Below, in pieces: positions 19,426 to 28,226 of a DNA stretch of 64,000 bases. A model generated the notes under the pieces. The model worked only from the letters and a program-made list of their open reading frames with translations. It did not search any database and had not been told where the DNA came from. A program made the position numbers and the translations under genes. Source of the stretch: Halomonas sp. DQ26W (GTDB lineage Bacteria > Pseudomonadota > Gammaproteobacteria > Pseudomonadales > Halomonadaceae); assembly GCF_003339685.1 (NCBI RefSeq), contig NZ_QPKI01000019.1, forward strand, positions 1-64,000. Direction: 5' to 3'. The number at the start of each line of letters is the position of its first letter. The first letter of the stretch is position 1.

Positions 19426-20054
19426 CGCACCATTATCTCGAGATCGACAGCCTGCGCATCGCCCTGGATGGCACCGTGCTGCTGGAGCTCGATGCCCATA
19501 TCGGCCCCGGTGAGATTCTCACGGTGACGGGGCCTTCCGGTTCGGGAAAGTCGACTCTGTTGGCCTGGCTCGCCGGTTTCCTGACAGGGGATTTCGAGGC
19601 CAGCGGCCACGCACACCTGGACGGTCGCGATATCACCCACCTGCCGGCAGAGCGGCGCGGCATCGGCCTGCTGTTCCAGGATCCGCTGCTGTTTCCCCAC
19701 CTGTCGGTTGCCGGCAACCTGCGTTTCGGCATGCTACGCGCCACCCACGACAAGGCCCGGCAAGTCGAGGCGGCACTGGAGCAGATCGGCCTGGCCGGTT
19801 TCGGCGATCGCGACCCGGCCACCCTCTCCGGCGGCCAGAAGGCCCGGGTGGCCCTGATGCGCCTGCTGCTCTCCCAGCCCTGTGCCGTGCTCCTTGACGA
19901 GCCCTTCTCCAAGCTTGATACCCACCTGCGCCAGGAGATGCGTCAACTGGTTTTTACCCAGCTGCGCCAGGCCGGCCTGCCGAGCCTGCTGGTTACCCAC
20001 GACAGAGACGACGCAGCGGCCGCCGGCGGAAAGGTGATCGAACTCACCCATTGA
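19422..20054 (+). CDS. ynjD: ABC transporter ATP-binding protein (YnjD type)
   Basis: This 210-residue ATPase is short for a carbohydrate/iron-class importer and matches the YnjD size. Walker A is GPSGSGKSTLLAWLAGF, the Q-loop is LLFQDPLLFPHLSV, the signature is LSGGQKARVALMRLLL, Walker B is CAVLLDEPFSKLD, and the switch His lies in LLVTHDRDDA. There is no C-terminal TOBE domain. It starts within the stop codon of the permease gene, so it is translationally coupled. Confidence 0.9.
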   Translation: MTHHYLEIDSLRIALDGTVLLELDAHIGPGEILTVTGPSGSGKSTLLAWLAGFLTGDFEASGHAHLDGRDITHLPAERRGIGLLFQDPLLFPHLSVAGNLRFGMLRATHDKARQVEAALEQIGLAGFGDRDPATLSGGQKARVALMRLLLSQPCAVLLDEPFSKLDTHLRQEMRQLVFTQLRQAGLPSLLVTHDRDDAAAAGGKVIELTH

Positions 20055-20216
20055 GCCGCTCGTGGCCGCCATCGTGACGGGGCAATGCGAGACAGTCATT
20101 CTGCGTTTGTTCAACGTGGAGGGCTTGCCCTGCCCTCATAGGGCCTGCATGCTGACGACAAAGGAAGTGCCGAATAAATCACCGAGCGAGATGAAGCGCA
20201 AGGCGCACGGAGCGCA

Positions 20217-20251
20217 AGAACCGGAGCATATGGGGTATATGTGAGGATTCT
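20217..20251. repeat. Structured intergenic element
   Basis: AGAACC...CATAT-GGGG-TATATG...GGATTCT folds into a nested stem-loop. It lies inside a 150-bp block with alternating GCGC-rich segments (GAAGCGCAAGGCGCACGGAGCGC upstream, GCGCAACGCCGCG downstream) and ends at CAGTGCTTCCC, a string also found at 4542-4552. The layout looks like a dispersed intergenic repeat of the genus rather than a gene. This is a memory-based impression, not a search result. Confidence 0.35.
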
Positions 20252-20331
20252 TAGCACCGCGCAACGCCGCGATTCGGTCGCGCAGGCATTTATACAGTGC
20301 TTCCCAAACAAGAACCCGGAAGGATCACCCC

Positions 20332-20916
20332 GTGAGCATCCCGCCGCTAGACGACCGCATGCAGCGCCTGACTGCCGTTCGGCCTCGGCTGCTCTCCTTC
20401 GCGCGCCTGCATCTGCGCAATCACGCCCAGGCCGAAGATGCCGTCCAGGATACCCTTGAAGCCGCCATCGAGAAGCAGGCAAGCTTTTCCGGTCTATCCG
20501 GCTATGAGACCTGGGTGTTCGGCATCCTCAAGTTCAAGATTCTCGATACCATGCGGGCCCAGAAGCGCCAGGGCACCTGGCAACCGCTGGGAGATGAGGC
20601 CGATGACGAGGCCATCGACCGTCAGTTCCGCCGGAATGGTCGTTGGGTCAAGGAGGCGCGCCCGGCCAGCTGGGGGGAGCCGGAAGCAGCCTTCGAGAGC
20701 GAGACATTCTGGCAGGTGTTCGATGCCTGCATGATCGCCCTGCCGGACAACGTGGCACGTGTCTTTTCGCTGCGTGAACTGATGGGGCTATCGACCGAGG
20801 AGATCTGCCGCGAGCTGGGCATCAAGGAGAACAACTGCTGGGTCATCCTGCACCGGGCCCGTCTGCGGCTGCGGGCCTGCATCGAACAGGGCTGGCTGAC
20901 GGAGGAAACGCCATGA
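20332..20916 (+). CDS. ECF RNA polymerase sigma factor (with zinc-finger partner)
   Basis: This 194-residue ECF sigma factor has region 2 from about residue 12 (RPRLLSFARLHLRNHAQAEDAVQDTLEAAIE, with the core-binding DAVQDT) and region 4 from about 130 (LPDNVARVFSLRELMGLSTEEICRELGIKENNCWVILHRARLRLR). The start is GTG at 20332 behind GGAAGG. It overlaps a 62-residue zinc-finger protein by 4 bp. The NNCW in the recognition helix is characteristic of one ECF subgroup paired with such minimal partners. Targets are unknown; no matching autoregulatory promoter was recognised upstream. Confidence 0.9.
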   Translation: MSIPPLDDRMQRLTAVRPRLLSFARLHLRNHAQAEDAVQDTLEAAIEKQASFSGLSGYETWVFGILKFKILDTMRAQKRQGTWQPLGDEADDEAIDRQFRRNGRWVKEARPASWGEPEAAFESETFWQVFDACMIALPDNVARVFSLRELMGLSTEEICRELGIKENNCWVILHRARLRLRACIEQGWLTEETP

Positions 20917-21101
20917 TCATGTGCCGACGCGCCACCGAGCTGATGTCGCAACGCCTGGATCGCCCCCTGATGTGGCAGGAACGGCTCTCGCTGCGCTTTC
21001 ACCTGGCGATGTGTGGCGCCTGCAGCCAGTGCAACCGGCAGTTCGAGTTGCTGCACGCGGCCGGGAAACGCTTCGAACCTGCTGCGCAGGAAGAGGAGTA
21101 A
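20913..21101 (+). CDS. Small zinc-finger (putative anti-sigma) protein
   Basis: This 62-residue soluble protein has an anti-sigma zinc-finger layout: Cys4, then H-x3-C-x2-C in FHLAMCGACSQC (about residues 32-43). That matches the ZAS-type zinc site that clamps ECF factors. There is no membrane helix, so any signal would be cytoplasmic or the protein may act as a simple sigma partner. The start codon overlaps the sigma stop (ATGA), giving coupled synthesis and a fixed ratio. No further gene follows on this strand. Confidence 0.75.
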   Translation: MIMCRRATELMSQRLDRPLMWQERLSLRFHLAMCGACSQCNRQFELLHAAGKRFEPAAQEEE

Positions 21102-21225
21102 TTCCACCCGCAAGTCATTGCCCGCCAGCTGCAAGGTTCTCCCGCCATAACGACAAAGGCATAGCCAACGTCATGGCACTCTTAGAGTGGCTCTCCAGCT
21201 GCCCTGTCTGGGTTCGAGACGGCTC

Positions 21226-21909
21226 TCAGCCCAACCGTTCGGCCAGGGCATCCAGGTCGGGAACGGTCAGGTCAGGCTCGATGGCCCAGGGGTCGAAGGG
21301 AGCATCGAGGCTGCGGCGCACCCAGGCGGCATGCAGCCCGGCGTGGCGCGCACCGATGACATCGAAGGGATTACTGGAGACCAGCCAGGTATCGCCGGGT
21401 GCGACATCGAGGCGATTGCGCAGGTGAGCGTAGACCGCCGGGTCAGGCTTGAAGCGCTTGACCTCATCGACGCTGATCACGACCTCGAAACAACTCAGTA
21501 TATCGGCCTTGTCGAGCAGGCTGGAGACAGCCGCCCCCGTGCCATTGGAAAAAGCCACGCAGCGCACACCGCTCTCCGCCAGCCGCGTCAACGCCTCGGG
21601 CACTTCGGGAAAAGCGGGGAGCTCACCGTAGACCGCCATCAGGTGGTCCTTGTCGACCTCGGAAAGGCGTGTCTGCAGTGCACGGTCGGTAAACTCGAGC
21701 GCCTCGAGAGTGCACTGTGAAAAAGGGACGTAGGCCCCCATCAGGCCGCGGCGAAAACTGTACTCCAGCTGTTTGTCACGCCAGCGGCGAGAGAATTCCG
21801 CGGCCTGCTCTGTCTTGTCCGAAGCGCCTAGTCTCGCTTCCAGTTCAGTGATCACACCATGGGTGTCGATCAAGGTGCCATAGACGTCGAACGCCAATAC
21901 CTGTGTCAT
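21226..21909 (-). CDS. HAD hydrolase, haloacid dehalogenase type II
   Basis: This 227-residue cytoplasmic HAD-superfamily protein matches L-2-haloacid dehalogenases. Motif I is LAFDVYGTLIDTHG with the nucleophile Asp. Motif II is VAFSNGTGAAV, motif III is KRFKPDPAVYAHL with the conserved Lys, and WLVSSNPFDVIGARHAGLHAAWVRR is motif IV. The true substrate may be a 2-haloacid or a phosphoester; the SSNPFD signature favours the dehalogenase branch. It is the last of a long run of minus-strand genes. A long hairpin (21937-21960) separates it from the aminotransferase gene. Confidence 0.87.
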   Translation of the reverse strand: MTQVLAFDVYGTLIDTHGVITELEARLGASDKTEQAAEFSRRWRDKQLEYSFRRGLMGAYVPFSQCTLEALEFTDRALQTRLSEVDKDHLMAVYGELPAFPEVPEALTRLAESGVRCVAFSNGTGAAVSSLLDKADILSCFEVVISVDEVKRFKPDPAVYAHLRNRLDVAPGDTWLVSSNPFDVIGARHAGLHAAWVRRSLDAPFDPWAIEPDLTVPDLDALAERLG

Positions 21910-21936
21910 CTGCTGTGCCCTTTGGTTGCCATGATC

Positions 21937-21960
21937 CCTGCCGCGGAGGCCCGCGGCAGG
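21937..21960 (-). other. Perfect 10-bp hairpin between aminotransferase and HAD genes
   Basis: CCTGCCGCGG-AGGC-CCGCGGCAGG is a perfect 10-bp GC stem with a 4-nt loop, 8 bp past the aminotransferase stop. No T-run follows on either strand. It could protect the 3' end of the upstream mRNA or act as a partial terminator. Confidence 0.5.
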
Positions 21961-21968
21961 TGCCGGCT

Positions 21969-23393
21969 TCAGCCTACCGACATTGCAGCCTTGACCACAC
22001 CCTCGCGGACCAATTGATCAGCGACCTTGTCCACGGCACGCCGGGCGCGGGCGACAATCTCGTCGACTTCGGCACGGGTGGTGGTCAGCGGCGGCGCGAA
22101 GCCTAGGATATCGCCCTGGGGCATGGCGCGGGCGATCAGGTTCTCGTCCAGCGCGGCGGCGGCGATACGCGGACCGACCTTGTGCGCGGCATCGAAGTGC
22201 TGACGCCGGGCCGGGTCGACGGAGAACTCCAGTGCGGCCAGCATGCCCACGCCACGCACGTTGCCCACCACCGGATGGTCACCGAAGGCGGCCTGCATCT
22301 GCTGCTGCAGGTAGGCGCCGGTCTCGGCGGCATTGGCAGTGAGTCCTTCGCGTTCGATGATCGCCAGGTTGGCCAGGCCCGCGGCACAGCCCAGGGCGTG
22401 GCCGGAGTAGGTCCAGCCGTGGCCGATGGGGCCATACTCGCCGGTGCCCTGCTCGAGTACGCTCCACACGCGGTCGCCGACGATCACGCCGGAGAGCGGC
22501 TGGTAGGCGCTGGTCAGGCCCTTGGCCACGGTGATGAGGTCGGGCTTGATGCCGTAGTAGTGGCTGCCGAAGTCGGCGCCGATCCGCCCGAAACCGCAGA
22601 CCACCTCATCGGCGATCAGCAGTATGTCGTACTTGGCCAGCACTGCCTGGATCTCCGTCCAGTAACCTTCCGGCGGCGGCACGATACCGCCGGTTCCCAG
22701 CACCGGCTCGCCGATGAAGGCGGCCACGGTGTCGGGCCCTTCGGCCAGGATCATCTCCTCGAGCTTGCGCGCGCAGTGCTTCGAGAATTCGTGCTCGGAC
22801 ATCCCTTCCAGCTCCGCTGCGCGCTGGTAGTAGAACGGCGCCTCGGTATGACGAATGGTGTCGATGGGCAAGTCGAAGTGGTCGTGGAACGCCTTGAGCC
22901 CGGTCAGCGAGCCTGAAGCGATGCCGGAGCCGTGGTAGCCGCGCATGCGCGAGATGACCTTCTTCTTCTGCGGCAAGCCACGCACGTTGTTGTAGTAACG
23001 CACGATCTTCAGCTGGGTCTCGTTGGCATCGCTGCCCGACATGCCGTAGTAGACTTTTGACATACCGGGGCCGGCCAGCGCGAGGATCTTCTCGGAGAGC
23101 GCGATTTGCGGCTCGTTGGAGTGGCCCACGTAAGTGTGATAGTAGGAGAGCTCCAACGCCTGCTGGTAGATCGCCTCGGCCACCTCGGTGCGCCCGTAGC
23201 CGATGTTGACACAGTAGAGCCCGGCGAAACCGTCGATGAACTCGCGGCCGTCCTTGTCGACGATGTGAATGCCCTTGCCGCCGGTGATCACCCGGCCCGG
23301 GGCGTCGCCGTGGGCGAAGTCGCGCAGGTGGGTGGAGGCGTGGAAGGTCACCTTGCGGTCACGATCGATCAGATCCTTGTGCTGCTGGCTCAT
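21969..23393 (-). CDS. doeD: Class III aminotransferase, candidate diaminobutyrate transaminase DoeD
   Basis: This 474-residue PLP enzyme is of the omega-amino-acid aminotransferase class. Visible motifs are GLYCVNIGYGRTEVAEAIYQQ, the cofactor region YYGMSGSDANETQLKIVRYYN, ILLIADEVVCGFGRIGADFG and TVAKGLTSAYQPLSGVIV with the Schiff-base Lys. By context it would convert L-2,4-diaminobutyrate, released from ectoine, to aspartate 4-semialdehyde. It sits downstream of an aldehyde dehydrogenase gene and the doeABX genes on the same strand. By sequence alone it could equally act on putrescine, GABA or beta-alanine, so the symbol rests on context. Confidence 0.6.
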   Translation of the reverse strand: MSQQHKDLIDRDRKVTFHASTHLRDFAHGDAPGRVITGGKGIHIVDKDGREFIDGFAGLYCVNIGYGRTEVAEAIYQQALELSYYHTYVGHSNEPQIALSEKILALAGPGMSKVYYGMSGSDANETQLKIVRYYNNVRGLPQKKKVISRMRGYHGSGIASGSLTGLKAFHDHFDLPIDTIRHTEAPFYYQRAAELEGMSEHEFSKHCARKLEEMILAEGPDTVAAFIGEPVLGTGGIVPPPEGYWTEIQAVLAKYDILLIADEVVCGFGRIGADFGSHYYGIKPDLITVAKGLTSAYQPLSGVIVGDRVWSVLEQGTGEYGPIGHGWTYSGHALGCAAGLANLAIIEREGLTANAAETGAYLQQQMQAAFGDHPVVGNVRGVGMLAALEFSVDPARRQHFDAAHKVGPRIAAAALDENLIARAMPQGDILGFAPPLTTTRAEVDEIVARARRAVDKVADQLVREGVVKAAMSVG

Positions 23394-23665
23394 GCGGTTC
23401 TCTCTTCTAAGTTCTAGGCCCCGCCGCGGCGGGGGTTGTTCAAATTCGTTGATGACGCCCGTGGTCAGATGCCAGGGCGGGCCATCGAGCGATATCTACC
23501 CAAGGGCGCTGGTGCAAGCGAAGCGGCGCGCGGCGATCGACAGGGATGTCGATCGAGGGCTGGCAAGAGGGACCTTGTTCCAGCCCGACGCGCTGGCCGC
23601 AAGTGCTGCGCCAGGGTTTCGCCCTTGGGCATCGCGAGATGGGATGCGCTGGCAGCCCCTCTGCC
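23394..23665. other. Intergenic, hairpin only
   Basis: A CCCCGCC-GCGGCGGGG dyad lies at about 23419-23434 near the aminotransferase start. The remaining 230 bp contain no supported gene. The two flanking genes are co-directional, but a gap of this size leaves room for a separate promoter. Confidence 0.4.
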
Positions 23666-25159
23666 CTAACTCCCGGAGACCGACCCCAGGCCGCCGAGGC
23701 AGTAATACTTGGTCTCCAGGTACTCGTCGATACCGGTAATGCCGCCCTCGCGGCCGAGGCCGGACTGCTTGACGCCGCCGAAGGGTACGGGCGGGCCGGT
23801 CATCTTCACCGAGTTGACGCTGACCATGCCGAACTCCAGCGCCCGCAGCATCTTCCAGATGCGGCGAATGTCATGGGTGTAGACGTAGGCCGCCAGACCG
23901 TATTCGGTGTCGTTGGCCATTTCGATCACCTGATCATCGTCACTGTACGCGGTTACGCCGGCCACCGGTGCGAAGTTTTCCTCTCGCCATACCTGCATAT
24001 CCCGAGTCACCCCGGTGAGCAGCACCGGCATGAAGAAGTTGGGCCCCGGCGCCTGGTTCTGGTCGCCGGCCACCAGCCTGGCGCCCCGGGAGATGGCATC
24101 GTCGACGATGGCGGCGGCCTTGTCCACCGCCTGGCGATGGATCAGCGGCCCCAGGTCGATCTCGCTCTCCAGGCCGTTGCCCACGGTCAACGCCGCCATG
24201 CGCTCGGCGAAGTGCTCGACGAATTCGTCATGGATCGATTCGTGCACCAGGATACGGTTGGCCGCCAGGCAGTCCTGGCCGGCGGTTTGAAACTTGGCCG
24301 CCACGGCGGCAAAGGCCGCCTCCTTGGGATCCATGTCCGGCGCGACGATAAAGGGCGCGTTGCCGCCGAGTTCCATGGAGAGCCGCTTGACGGTGCCAGC
24401 GCTCTGCTCGATCAGCAGCCGCCCCACCCGGGTGGAGCCGGTGAAGGAGAGCGCCTTGATGCGCTCCTCGGCACAGAGGATCTTCGACACCTCGGGGGCA
24501 TCGCCGAGCACGACGTTGAAGATGCCCGCCGGTATCCCGGCGCGCTCGGCCAGTTCGGCCAGCGCCAGCGCCGAGAAGGGGGTCTCGCCGGCCGGCTTGA
24601 CGATCACCGGGCAGCCCGCCGCCATGGCGGCGGCGGCCTTGCGGGTGATCATCGCCAGCGGGAAGTTCCAGGGCGTGATCAGCGCCGCGATGCCAACGGG
24701 TTCCTTCAGGGTTCCCAGCGCCGCGTTGGGGATGTGGCTGGGAATGGTCTCACCGAAGATACGCTTGCCCTCCTCGGCGAACCAGCGCACGAAGCTGGCA
24801 CCGTACTCGACTTCGCCGCGGGCGTCGGGCAGCGGCTTGCCCTGCTCCAGGGTCATGATGGTGGCCAGGTCTTCGCGGTTGGTCTGAATCAGGTCGTACC
24901 AGGCCAGGAGACGCTCGCAGCGCTCGTCGGCACGCAGCGCCCGCCAGTGAACGAAGGCAGCCTCGGCGGCGTCCACGGCTTCACGAATCTGATGGGCTTC
25001 CAGCCAGGGAATATGGCCGATCGCCTCGCCCGTGGCCGGGTCGAACACGGCCTCCTCGCGGCCCCCCTCGCCGTGGGTCCATTTACCGTTCACGTAGGCG
25101 TACTGGCGGAACAACCGCGGATCATCGAGCTGAGCGGACAGCGTCTTGGACAGTTTCAT
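23666..25159 (-). CDS. doeC: NAD(P) aldehyde dehydrogenase, SSADH-like (candidate DoeC)
   Basis: This 497-residue aldehyde dehydrogenase is close to GabD-type succinate-semialdehyde dehydrogenases. ITPWNFPLAMITRKAAAAMAAGCPVI is the cofactor region, LSMELGGNAPFIV holds the general-base Glu, and FQTAGQDCLAANRILV holds the nucleophile Cys. In ectoine catabolism DoeC oxidises aspartate 4-semialdehyde to aspartate, and known DoeC proteins are GabD-like. The neighbouring aminotransferase and doeABX favour that role; GABA or putrescine breakdown is the alternative. The ATG at 25159 follows GGGAGG, so I prefer it to 25183. A terminator precedes it, so it is likely transcribed separately. Confidence 0.65.
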   Translation of the reverse strand: MKLSKTLSAQLDDPRLFRQYAYVNGKWTHGEGGREEAVFDPATGEAIGHIPWLEAHQIREAVDAAEAAFVHWRALRADERCERLLAWYDLIQTNREDLATIMTLEQGKPLPDARGEVEYGASFVRWFAEEGKRIFGETIPSHIPNAALGTLKEPVGIAALITPWNFPLAMITRKAAAAMAAGCPVIVKPAGETPFSALALAELAERAGIPAGIFNVVLGDAPEVSKILCAEERIKALSFTGSTRVGRLLIEQSAGTVKRLSMELGGNAPFIVAPDMDPKEAAFAAVAAKFQTAGQDCLAANRILVHESIHDEFVEHFAERMAALTVGNGLESEIDLGPLIHRQAVDKAAAIVDDAISRGARLVAGDQNQAPGPNFFMPVLLTGVTRDMQVWREENFAPVAGVTAYSDDDQVIEMANDTEYGLAAYVYTHDIRRIWKMLRALEFGMVSVNSVKMTGPPVPFGGVKQSGLGREGGITGIDEYLETKYYCLGGLGSVSGS

Positions 25160-25207
25160 GGGCACCTCCCCTGACGCCGGCACGCAATACCTGGGGGCTG
25201 GCCGGCG

Positions 25208-25238
25208 TTAAAAATGGCGGGCAGCCAGTGGCTGCCCG
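25208..25238 (-). terminator. Terminator after the PLP decarboxylase gene
   Basis: On the minus strand CGGGCAGCC-ACT-GGCTGCCCG is a perfect 9-bp stem followed by CCATTTTTAAC. It lies about 120 bp past the decarboxylase stop and 50 bp before the doeC-like start, dividing the long minus-strand run into two transcripts. Confidence 0.8.
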
Positions 25239-25357
25239 ATGTCTACAGGGTAAGGGTTTAGTGGAATCAGGACTTTTTGATCATCGACACTCTCGATATG
25301 GTTTTTTTTGTCGTGACGGGCATAAATGGCGTTTTTTCTGCACCCCGCCCAAGAGCC

Positions 25358-28162
25358 TCAGCCTTCGGGTGGTTCATTCAGCGCCTCCTCGGTAAAGACC
25401 AGCAGGCCCAGCTCCGGCCGGTAGCCGTGAATCTCGGTGACATCCAGCGCCTGCAGGAAGTAAAGAATCCCCTCGCTGACCACCTGCCCCGGCACCAGCA
25501 CGGGAAAGCCTGGCGGATAGGGAATCACGAAGCTCGCCGACACCACGTCGCGCCCTTCCCGCATCTGACCCTGCAACTCGCCGTTGTCGAAGCGCAGGTA
25601 CTCGGTGTTCTCCTCGTCGTAGCTGAGGAAATAGGCCCGACGGATGTCTCCTTCCGGCGTGGCGCTCGCGGCGTCGGGACGAAAGGCATCGTGAAAGCGG
25701 CTGAAATCGGGCAGCGGCGGTAACTCCTGGGTCAGGGAATGGACGCGGTTCTCGATGATCTTGCGCTCCGGCCGGCTGCTGTCCTCCCAGAGATTGTCGA
25801 ACTCCTTGGCCAGCTTGATCAGCACATCCAGCAGATAGGCGATGGACCCCCGGGTGGTGCCGATGTTGGTCATGAACAGCACGGTGTTGCGAGAAGTCTT
25901 GTTGATCTGGATGCCGTACTTGTTCATCAGAAATTCATTCTTGAAGGTGTCGCCATCGATCCCCGTGGCGCCGATGGCAATGGTGATACGGCTGGGGTCG
26001 ACCACGAACTCGTCCCGGGCCCAGGCTTCCTCCATCTTGTCCCAGCCGGTCACCGGGTCGTAGTAGGACTCGACGCCGGACTCACGGTACTCCGCCGGCA
26101 CCATGTCGCGATTCTTCAGCACCCGGAAGTATTTCTGCAACAGCGGATGGCTGTAAAGTTGTTCGCGCAGCGACAGCGCCGCCTCGACCTGGGCGTGGAC
26201 CAGCTCGAAGCCCTCCATTTCCGCCTGCATGCGCCCCACGTCCAGCGACGCCACGATCTGGTAGTTCGGCGATGTGGAAGTATGGGTCATGTAGGCTTCG
26301 TGGAACGGGGCCTCGACCTTCTGGCGATAGTCCTGGTCCCAGACGTGGATCATCGATCCCTGGCGCAGCGAGGTCAGGGTCTTGTGGGTGGAGTGGGTGG
26401 CATAGGTGCGAATACGCACCTGATCCGGGTCGGGCATCAGCCGTCGGTCCAGCCAGGTGGCATCGTCGTCCGGATCGAGTTCGTCGAACTCGGCCTTCCA
26501 GACCGCGTACTCCTCCCGATACTTGTCGCTTCGGTAGCGCTCTCGCAAGCTGCGTGCCGCATGCATGGCGGTGCGCGGCCGATAGGTGGGGTTGAAGGAG
26601 GCAAAGGCGAACCACGCCTCATCCCACAGGAACACCAGGTCGGGCTTGATCGCCAGGCACTCTTCCATCACCCGGCGCACGTTGTAGACCACACCGTCGA
26701 AGGTACAGTTGGTCAACAGAAGCATCTTGACCTTGTGCAACTGGCCCGAACGCTTGTAGCCCAGCAGGGTCTTCTTGATGTCGTGCAACGGGACCGCGCC
26801 GTACATCGAGTAGTCGTGCAGCGGATAGGAGTCGAGATAGCTGACGTGGGCACCGGCCAGCACCATGCCGTAGTGGTGGGACTTGTGGCAGTCCCGGTCG
26901 ACCAGCACGATATCCCGTGGCTTGACCAGTGCCTGGACCACGATCTTGTTCGCAGTAGAGGTACCGTTTGTGACGAAAAAGCTCTGCCGCGCACCGAAGG
27001 CCCGGGCGGCATACTCCTGGGCCTTCTTGATCGGCCCGTAGGGCTGCAGCAGCGAATCCAGGCCACCCGAGGTGGCCGAGGTCTCGGCGAGAAAGATATT
27101 GATACCATAGAAGTCGATCATCTGACCGGCCCAGTGAGAGCGGGTCACCGACTTCCCTCGAGAGATGGGCATGGCGTGGAACACCCCAGTGGGCTTCCTG
27201 CTGTACTCGCGCAGGGCGTCGAAGAACGGCGTCCGGTAACGGTTGTCGATGGCCCGAAGGATGGTGTGGTGCTGCTCGATGTAGTCCGTCTCGCGATAGA
27301 AGATTCGGTTGAAGTAGCGAATGTCGCGGCTGGCTGTGGCCTCGACGTCACCGCTGGTGACCAGGAACTGGTCTATCTCCGGGCGCAGCTCATGAATCAT
27401 CGAGCTCAGCAGAATACTGCGCTCGGCCTCGGTCTGGTTCTCGAGCTCTTTCTCCGACAGCCCCTCAAGGTAGTTACGCAGGGCGCTCAGGTTGTACTTT
27501 GACTTGTAGGGGAACTCATAGCGGATCAGGCAGGCCTGGATATTGGGATTGACCAGCACCGCGATCAGCGCATCTTCGAAGCTGCGCACGATGACGACAT
27601 CATAGACGAACTTGTCTTCGGGACGCCGCATGTTACGGAAGGCTTCGCGCACCACTTCCTCTTCCTGGAGGGAGAGGTTATCGACAATCAGCAACTCGAA
27701 GTACGGCTGTGCGGCACTGTTGGAGGCTGGATGGCCACGCCGCAACTGGGCAAGGGCATCCAGGGTTTCCAGATCTTCAGAATTTGCATCGCTGTCGCTG
27801 AGATCGACGTGGCGACGACGGTAGGATTCGCTGATCAGCGCTCGAACCAGACGCCTGACCACCTTCTCCAGCAGAATGTATTCGTCGCGGTCGAAGAGCG
27901 ACCAGAGGTGACGAAAATCTTCCTTCGAGGGGAAGGCATGGTAGTCCTCGATGATCTCCAGTCGAGTGAGCTTGACGTCGATGGCCTTTATCAGATTCTT
28001 CGACCGGCTCTCGTCGTTGAGCCTAACCAGGATGCCCAGGTCCCGCTTGAGGGCGTTCCAGGTATCGGCTCGCAGCTGTGAAATCTTGTGATAGAAACCC
28101 AGCGCCGTATAGGCCGTTTCGGACACCGTATAGGACGATTCGGATTGACTGGTCTCTTGCAT
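25358..28162 (-). CDS. Orn/Lys/Arg-type PLP decarboxylase (934 aa)
   Basis: This is a fold-type I amino-acid decarboxylase of the Orn/Lys/Arg class. The first 330 residues form a long wing region with a receiver-like part (YFELLIVDNLSLQEEEVV; VRSFEDALIAVLVNPNIQACLI). The PLP domain contains FFVTNGTSTANKIVVQAL (about 395-412), DRDCHKSHHYGM, LWDEAWFAF with Asp514, and ATHSTHKTLTSLRQGS with the Schiff-base Lys594. The C-terminal SFVIPYPPGFPVLVPGQVV is also typical. At 934 residues it is longer than usual (710-760), mainly at the N-terminus. It closes a four-gene block with a C45 protein, an ATP-grasp ligase and a nitrilase. The amino-acid substrate is unknown. Confidence 0.85.
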   Translation of the reverse strand: MQETSQSESSYTVSETAYTALGFYHKISQLRADTWNALKRDLGILVRLNDESRSKNLIKAIDVKLTRLEIIEDYHAFPSKEDFRHLWSLFDRDEYILLEKVVRRLVRALISESYRRRHVDLSDSDANSEDLETLDALAQLRRGHPASNSAAQPYFELLIVDNLSLQEEEVVREAFRNMRRPEDKFVYDVVIVRSFEDALIAVLVNPNIQACLIRYEFPYKSKYNLSALRNYLEGLSEKELENQTEAERSILLSSMIHELRPEIDQFLVTSGDVEATASRDIRYFNRIFYRETDYIEQHHTILRAIDNRYRTPFFDALREYSRKPTGVFHAMPISRGKSVTRSHWAGQMIDFYGINIFLAETSATSGGLDSLLQPYGPIKKAQEYAARAFGARQSFFVTNGTSTANKIVVQALVKPRDIVLVDRDCHKSHHYGMVLAGAHVSYLDSYPLHDYSMYGAVPLHDIKKTLLGYKRSGQLHKVKMLLLTNCTFDGVVYNVRRVMEECLAIKPDLVFLWDEAWFAFASFNPTYRPRTAMHAARSLRERYRSDKYREEYAVWKAEFDELDPDDDATWLDRRLMPDPDQVRIRTYATHSTHKTLTSLRQGSMIHVWDQDYRQKVEAPFHEAYMTHTSTSPNYQIVASLDVGRMQAEMEGFELVHAQVEAALSLREQLYSHPLLQKYFRVLKNRDMVPAEYRESGVESYYDPVTGWDKMEEAWARDEFVVDPSRITIAIGATGIDGDTFKNEFLMNKYGIQINKTSRNTVLFMTNIGTTRGSIAYLLDVLIKLAKEFDNLWEDSSRPERKIIENRVHSLTQELPPLPDFSRFHDAFRPDAASATPEGDIRRAYFLSYDEENTEYLRFDNGELQGQMREGRDVVSASFVIPYPPGFPVLVPGQVVSEGILYFLQALDVTEIHGYRPELGLLVFTEEALNEPPEG

Positions 28163-28226
28163 GACGACACCCCATCCCGTTCGTTATTGATTGTTGTCGG
28201 CCGCGCAGGCAGGTACCCGGCGAGAC

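Noticed and set aside
23546-25174. 542-codon plus-strand frame opposite the aldehyde dehydrogenase
   Set aside because: The minus strand encodes a complete dehydrogenase with Glu and Cys active-site motifs.
25739-27502. 587-codon plus-strand frame opposite the decarboxylase
   Set aside because: It is a shadow of the minus-strand gene, whose motifs and catalytic residues are clear.
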